A stretch of 64,000 nt of DNA from Saccharomyces paradoxus (lineage: Eukaryota; Ascomycota; Saccharomycetes; Saccharomycetales; Saccharomycetaceae), in assembly GCF_002079055.1 (NCBI RefSeq), contig NC_047490.1, positions 248,001 through 312,000 of the forward strand, given 5' to 3'. Every line of letters begins with the position of its first letter. The stretch's first letter is position 1. The notes beneath the pieces are model-generated. The model was not told the origin of the DNA. It saw only the letters and a program-made list of their open reading frames with translations, and searched no databases. Of the stretch, positions 60,068-64,000 are shown one piece after another. Position numbers and translations under genes: made by a program.

Positions 60068-60935
60068 TTAACGGTAAGATTTTTGGAATCTAGAACGAGC
60101 ACCCTTACCACCGAATTTCTTTGGTTCTGGTCTTCTAGAATCAGCAATCAACAAAGTTCTGTCGTAAGAGGTGAAAGCCTTCTTCAATTCGTTCTTGGAT
60201 TGTTCGTCAACGTACTTTTGGTGGTAAGCGACTAAACCCTTAGCAATGGCTTGTCTGATAGCGTAGACTTGGGAAACGTGACCACCACCAGTGACTCTAA
60301 CTCTGATATCGATGTTGGAGAATTTGTCCAAACCAACCAACAACAAAGGTTCGTACACCTTGAATCTTAGGATTTCTGGTTCAACCAAAGTGATTGGAGA
60401 ACCGTTAACCTTAATCAAACCCTTACCGGCCTTGACGTGGGCAACAGCGGTAGCTGATTTCTTCTTACCAAAAGTCTGTTGAAAAAGGAAAAATGAAAAT
60501 TATTTCATGTGGAACATGTTAGTAAAATAAAAATTCAAAACTTTCGATGGTATATTATGAACTGTGTAGATGGTTGAAACATGTGAGGGCACTTCTGGCA
60601 CTTTACTATTTAAAGTCTTCTCTTCATAGTTCGTTCCAAAGGAAATGGTTAAAAACGACTCCAGAGGATGTTCATTACGTATACTTCACAAAGAAATTAA
60701 ATAATATTCCCCTATGCGATTTATTGGATGCCCTTCACTCAGCACATATCATGTTATATTGTAATCAATCGGTCTAAAACTATTATTGGAATCAAATGCT
60801 TGTCCCACCGGCCTTACTTCAGGTAACATGGATCTTACATTGGAGTTATCTAACTGGATCGTTTCAATTTTCCTCACCAATTCGTAACATCGTTTAAATT
60901 AGTTAACATACTTGGACACTTGGGACGGCAGACAT
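60068..60935 (-). CDS. RPS16B: Ribosomal protein uS9 (Rps16B, spliced)
   Basis: Small-subunit protein uS9, whose C-terminal tail reaches the decoding centre. Exon 1 (60912-60935) encodes MSAVPSVQ and exon 2 (60068-60475) continues [11 protein letters not shown]; joined they give 143 residues, the family length. The S9 signature [19 protein letters not shown] and the conserved C-terminal KSYR are present. Codon use is strongly biased. It is divergent from RPL13A. A duplicate gene, RPS16A, is known elsewhere in Saccharomyces. Confidence 0.97.
60476..60911 (-). other. RPS16B: RPS16B intron (436 nt)
   Basis: Donor GTATGT (60911-60906 on the minus strand), branch TACTAAC (plus-strand GTTAGTA at 60518-60524) and acceptor CAACAG ending at 60476. 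The length is typical for ribosomal-protein introns of this genus. The opposite strand has an unsupported 76-codon frame (60547-60777). Confidence 0.95.
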
Positions 60936-61294
60936 CTTGTTGCTTATTCTCTTGCTGTATTTTTTCGAAGCACTGCTAAATAAAAAGGTGTATATTAAAT
61001 AGTCTACTGCGTAACCTATACATTTTACATGGCATTTACTTTTGACTTAGCGTGTATTACTCTCTGCTCTATGACAGAATCGGCATTCTAGGCTCACGCA
61101 GCCTCGCTGAAACTTACTGCCTGCCAGTATGTGTTCCCCTCCAGCGTTAACCAGCTAGAGAGAATCTCCGTCTAGGGAAAATGAGCCATACTCTCATTCT
61201 AGAGGGGAGGCGGTAATCTAAAGAAAATTCAACTTTTTTTAGATCGTATGTACTTTTTCAAGCGTTTTTTTTTTTCATAGAGCATTATTTTAGC

Positions 61295-61306
61295 ATGTAT
61301 GGGTGT
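61295..61306 (-). promoter_or_regulatory. Rap1 site (ACACCCATACAT)
   Basis: Perfect match to the Rap1 consensus RMACCCANNCAYY on the minus strand, 270 bp upstream of RPL13A and 360 bp upstream of RPS16B. Rap1 with Fhl1/Ifh1 drives most ribosomal-protein genes. Confidence 0.8.
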
Positions 61307-61356
61307 TCTCTCAATAACTGGCTATCCTTCACCGGGATGACACGCTGTTAATGTTT

Positions 61357-61387
61357 CACCCACACATTTCATTCCACATCCTTACAT
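61357..61387 (+). promoter_or_regulatory. Tandem Rap1-type sites upstream of RPL13A
   Basis: CACCCACACATTT (61357-61369) and ACATCCTTACAT (61376-61387), in the same orientation and about 190-220 bp upstream of the RPL13A start. The paired ACCCANNCA/ACATCCNTACA arrangement is the usual ribosomal-protein UAS. The second site has one likely mismatch from the best consensus. Confidence 0.7.
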
Positions 61388-61543
61388 ATGAAATAGGCAG
61401 TATTTTTTTCATTAAAATATGAAATTTTTTCTGATCGGGATAATCATAGCAGGCGTGTGGAAATCCTGGAAAATTTGAAATGGTTAGATATTAGCTATTA
61501 ACCATTCAAGCTTGCAGCATTTTATTAAGAGGGGTTTGAGAAA

Positions 61544-61562
61544 AGCACAGCACAGCACAGCA
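61544..61562 (+). repeat. RPL13A: AGCAC tandem repeat in the RPL13A leader
   Basis: Three perfect AGCAC units plus a partial fourth (AGCA), ending 13 bp before the ATG. It almost surely lies in the 5' untranslated region of the mRNA. Confidence 0.9.
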
Positions 61563-61575
61563 GGAATCGTACACA

Positions 61576-62537
61576 ATGGGTATGTCTAATATAAAAAAAA
61601 TATAGTCGCCTTTGTCATTTTATAAACCAAAGAAGCTCAGTTGTTACCTAGAAGGAATGTCCCAGTTGAAGGCATCCATAACACAGCACACAGTATTGAT
61701 GAGTCCAGAGAAGCTAAAATTATGATATCTAAAGTATGGAATTCATTTTTCTTTTGCAACTGCCAAGGAATCATGATAATGTCCAACTGGATTTGAAATA
61801 CAGGATTGTTGTATCACTACTTGATGAACTTAGTGTTAGAGTCTTCTTAGATAATATGATAAATTCAGTGGTTAATTTAGACATTCAATTATCTGCATAC
61901 TAACAATCATTAAATGGAATCTACCAATTGAATCATATCAGCCATTTCCAAGAATTTACCAATCTTAAAGAATCATTTCAGAAAGCACTGGCAAGAACGT
62001 GTTAAGGTGCACTTCGACCAAGCTGGTAAGAAGGTTTCTAGACGTAATGCTAGAGCCACCAGAGCCGCCAAGATTGCTCCAAGACCACTAGATCTTTTGA
62101 GACCTGTTGTTAGAGCCCCAACTGTTAAGTACAACAGAAAGGTCAGAGCTGGTAGAGGTTTCACATTGGCCGAAGTTAAAGCCGCTGGTTTGACTGCTGC
62201 TTATGCCAGAACCATCGGTATTGCTGTTGACCACAGACGTCAAAACAGAAACCAAGAAATCTTTGACGCTAACGTCCAAAGATTGAAGGAATACCAATCC
62301 AAGATTATTGTTTTCCCAAGAAACGGTAAGGCCCCAGAAGCTGAACAAGTTTTGTCTGCTGCTGCTACTTTCCCAATTGCTCAACCAACTACTGATGTTG
62401 AAGCTAGAGCTGTCCAAGACAATGGTGAATCTGCTTTCAGAACCTTGAGATTGGCCAGATCCGAAAAGAGATTCAGAGGTATCAGAGAAAAGAGAGCTAG
62501 AGAAAAGGCTGAAGCTGAAGCTGAAAAGAAGAAATAG
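61576..62537 (+). CDS. RPL13A: Ribosomal protein eL13 (Rpl13A, spliced)
   Basis: Large-subunit protein eL13. Exon 1 is only ATGG (61576-61579) and exon 2 spans 61942-62537. Joined, they give 199 residues starting [18 protein letters not shown], the family length. It is highly basic with the conserved [21 protein letters not shown] block, and ends in an E/K/A-rich helix ([12 protein letters not shown]). Codon use is strongly biased. The 4-nt first exon places the donor immediately after the start codon, which ties translation to splicing. A paralogue, RPL13B, is known elsewhere in Saccharomyces. Confidence 0.97.
61580..61941 (+). other. RPL13A: RPL13A intron (362 nt)
   Basis: Donor GTATGT at 61580-61585, branch TACTAAC at 61898-61904 and acceptor ATCAG ending at 61941, 37 nt after the branch site. 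No snoRNA-like C/D or H/ACA pattern was recognised inside. Confidence 0.95.
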
Positions 62538-62956
62538 ATCTAAAAATTTATCCAAAGAATTTTTCATCCTTAAATGTTGTAATTTCCTTCTTTTTTATCT
62601 GTTCAATTTCATAAATAATATATATGTACAATGTATAAACGGGAAGCCATCACTTATAATTTATCATTTCCTTAACCTTATAGTCTCAGTAAGAATATGG
62701 TTCACATAGTATTTTTCAAATCTGCGTAGTTTTCTTTATGGTGGTGGAACATATATTTAATTGCATTAACATATATTGCTTGTGTGGTTCTTCTTCGAGC
62801 TCAACCTGGCCCTTATATTCGTGTAGAAGAGGTGTGGAAGAGGGCATTGAACAAAAAGAAAGTACTGTCTTATTGTATTAAAAGCGACTATATAGAAAAA
62901 TTATAAAAAATTTTAGATGTTAGAATATGCAATTTCTTCTAAACAGTTGAGCACTT
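62538..62956. other. Convergent intergenic region RPL13A-RPP1A
   Basis: A 419 bp gap with the 3' ends of two highly expressed ribosomal genes. TATATATGTA-type efficiency elements (near 62618-62628) are visible. I see no gene in it. Confidence 0.5.
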
Positions 62957-63277
62957 CTAATCAAATAAACCGAAACCCATGTCATCATCGGATTCTTCTT
63001 TAGCTTCTTCTTCTTCCTTTTCAGCTTCAGCTTCACCAGCTTCACCACCAGCGACACCACCGGAGACACCAGCTGGAGCAGCAGCACCAGCACTGAAGTT
63101 GACCAATAAGTCCTTCAAGTTTTGGCCGTCCAAAGCCTTAGCAAAAATATCAGCCCAGATATTTTCAACTGGGACGTTGGCAGCGTTAGTCAAAGTCAAC
63201 AACTTTTCAGAAGAGATTTCGATTTCAGAGTCGGCCAAAATCAAGGCAGCGTAAGACAAAGCGGATTCAGTAGACAT
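62957..63277 (-). CDS. RPP1A: Ribosomal stalk protein P1-alpha
   Basis: Acidic P1 protein of the 60S stalk that recruits translation GTPases and pairs with P2-beta on P0. The 106-residue product has an N-terminal helical dimerisation domain (about 1-65), an Ala/Gly hinge ([17 protein letters not shown]) and the universal acidic C-terminus [13 protein letters not shown]. Codon bias is very strong. It lies tandem to THI3. Abf1- and Cbf1-type sites are upstream. Confidence 0.97.
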   Translation of the reverse strand: MSTESALSYAALILADSEIEISSEKLLTLTNAANVPVENIWADIFAKALDGQNLKDLLVNFSAGAAAPAGVSGGVAGGEAGEAEAEKEEEEAKEESDDDMGFGLFD

Positions 63278-63496
63278 TTCTTCTTGTTATTTTAGAGATA
63301 ATCGGTTTAAGCTGTTGTATTGGACAAAGCGGACTATTTCTTTATTCTTTTTATCTATTTTATCAAGAATTGTTCAGAATAGAAGAGATCGCAAACTTTA
63401 TAAAAAGATAATTTTTTTCAAATACATGTAAGGGCATTCTTTGAAAAATGAAAAAAAAAATCATTACAAAGTTGCGTGGTATCTTTTTACGAAACT

Positions 63497-63509
63497 CGTA
63501 CATCACGAT
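63497..63509 (-). promoter_or_regulatory. Abf1 site upstream of RPP1A
   Basis: CGTACATCACGAT fits CGTNNNNNRYGAY, the reverse complement of the Abf1 consensus RTCRYNNNNNACG, at about 220 bp upstream of the RPP1A ATG. Abf1 replaces Rap1 at a minority of ribosomal-protein promoters, and I see no Rap1 site here. Confidence 0.7.
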
Positions 63510-63588
63510 ATTCCAAAGCGCGGATGGGATGACAGGGTTTAGGCTTCTTCGAATGGAAGGATTAGGCAAGATATTTGAGCTTAATGAG

Positions 63589-63596
63589 ATCACGTG
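63589..63596 (+). promoter_or_regulatory. E-box ATCACGTG (Cbf1-type)
   Basis: Perfect RTCACGTG, 312 bp upstream of RPP1A and 180 bp past the THI3 stop. It is most likely part of the RPP1A promoter if functional. Confidence 0.4.
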
Positions 63597-63775
63597 CGGC
63601 GATTCTACCTCTTGCAATGGCAACTTTCAGAAACAGGAAACATATAAGTTTTCATAGTACATTAATTAAATGACATTCTTATAAGCTAGGCTGCTATTTA
63701 GCGAATAAATATTTAAGTCAGTTTTATGAGGCAGAAAACGTAACTCTGTCTCCCGGTAGCGCACTGAAGCGAGAA

Positions 63776-64000
63776 TCATGGAGGACCCTGATAATAGGGC
63801 GGAGAGATCATGTCAGTGTCTAATTTGATTTTTTTTAGAAGTGGTTGGAATTCTGGAGTTGGTGTATCCACTGCACTAGAATTTTCGTTTTCTTCTTGCA
63901 TTTGTTTACTCTGTTCTTTTTCGACCACCCATCTATCAAGCAGAGCTTGTGGAACATCCCTCGGTGGTAGCATAATCTCTATCATTCGAATTTTGTCATT
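63776..64000 (-). CDS. THI3: Thi3 thiamine-pathway regulator, C-terminal end only
   Basis: Only the last 74 codons are in the window; the gene continues past 64000. The visible part has the pyruvate-decarboxylase-family ending R-M-I-E-I-M-L-P, followed by a longer hydrophilic tail than in Pdc1 (about 60 residues after MLP against about 20), ending SPPYYQGPP. This tail and the synteny identify THI3, a thiamine-diphosphate-binding decarboxylase homologue that acts as a sensor for Thi2/Pdc2-driven thiamine gene expression. Catalytic residues lie outside the window. Confidence 0.88.
   Translation of the reverse strand, partial: NDKIRMIEIMLPPRDVPQALLDRWVVEKEQSKQMQEENENSSAVDTPTPEFQPLLKKIKLDTDMISPPYYQGPP

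Larger units (their letters stand above)
60936..61575. other. Divergent promoter region RPS16B-RPL13A
   Basis: A 640 bp region shared by two ribosomal-protein genes. It contains Rap1-type sites (61295-61306, 61357-61369, 61376-61387), T-rich tracts on the RPL13A side (about 61266-61276), and an AGCAC tandem repeat just before the RPL13A ATG. Confidence 0.7.
63278..63775. other. Intergenic region RPP1A-THI3
   Basis: A 498 bp tandem gap with the RPP1A promoter (near 63278) and the THI3 3' end. It contains an Abf1 site (63497-63509) and an E-box (63589-63596). Small open frames here, on both strands, are unsupported. Confidence 0.55.

Overview
This window is nuclear chromosomal DNA from a budding yeast of the genus Saccharomyces. 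Gene order, gene lengths and protein sequences match the left arm of S. cerevisiae chromosome IV, from YDL119C (HEM25) to YDL080C (THI3), without a visible break. The proteins differ from what I remember of the S. cerevisiae reference at scattered residues and short indels: Luc7 has one more MST repeat, Pho2 is about 7 residues shorter, the upstream KIN28 start is missing, and Pmt5 and Nur1 have different tails. A close relative such as S. paradoxus, or a diverged strain, is therefore more likely than the reference strain. That species call is inference from memory and was not computed.

Layout. 1-12 kb: HEM25 (partial), CYK3, NUP84, IWR1 (spliced), the SDR gene YDL114W and ATG20. 12-23 kb: TRM3, RRP42, TMA17/ADC17, the lipase-like YDL109C, KIN28 (spliced) and MSS2. 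23-36 kb: PHO2, NSE4, QRI7, UAP1, POL3, DUN1 and GET3. 36-46 kb: BUG1, SNU23, RPN6, the tandem O-mannosyltransferase paralogues PMT1 and PMT5, and SRP14. 46-55 kb: UBX3, RAM1, NUR1, ASM4, LUC7 and the hydrolase YDL086W. 55-64 kb: the small SERF-like YDL085C-A, NDE2, SUB2, the spliced ribosomal-protein pair RPS16B and RPL13A (divergent), RPP1A and the 3' end of THI3.

Genes are dense, about one per 1.8 kb, with short intergenic gaps on both strands and no operons. Four genes have introns, all near the 5' end with GTATGT donors. Three have TACTAAC branch sites and IWR1 has GACTAAC. I see no Ty or LTR elements, no intact tRNA or snoRNA gene, no centromere and no CRISPR array.

Functional threads. 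NSE4, POL3 and DUN1 are genome-maintenance genes within 10 kb, and each has an MCB box (ACGCGT) upstream. RPN6 carries a perfect Rpn4/PACE box. The RPS16B-RPL13A divergent promoter has Rap1-type sites. The segment ASM4-NDE2-RPS16B-RPL13A is one half of a known whole-genome-duplication block whose partner carries NUP53, NDE1, RPS16A and RPL13B. I found no undescribed multi-gene system. The items most worth a second look are the altered DE motif in Pmt5, the shifted KIN28 start, a G12 tract in a convergent intergenic gap, the missing catalytic-position Cys in Cyk3, and several palindromic or repeat elements in promoters.
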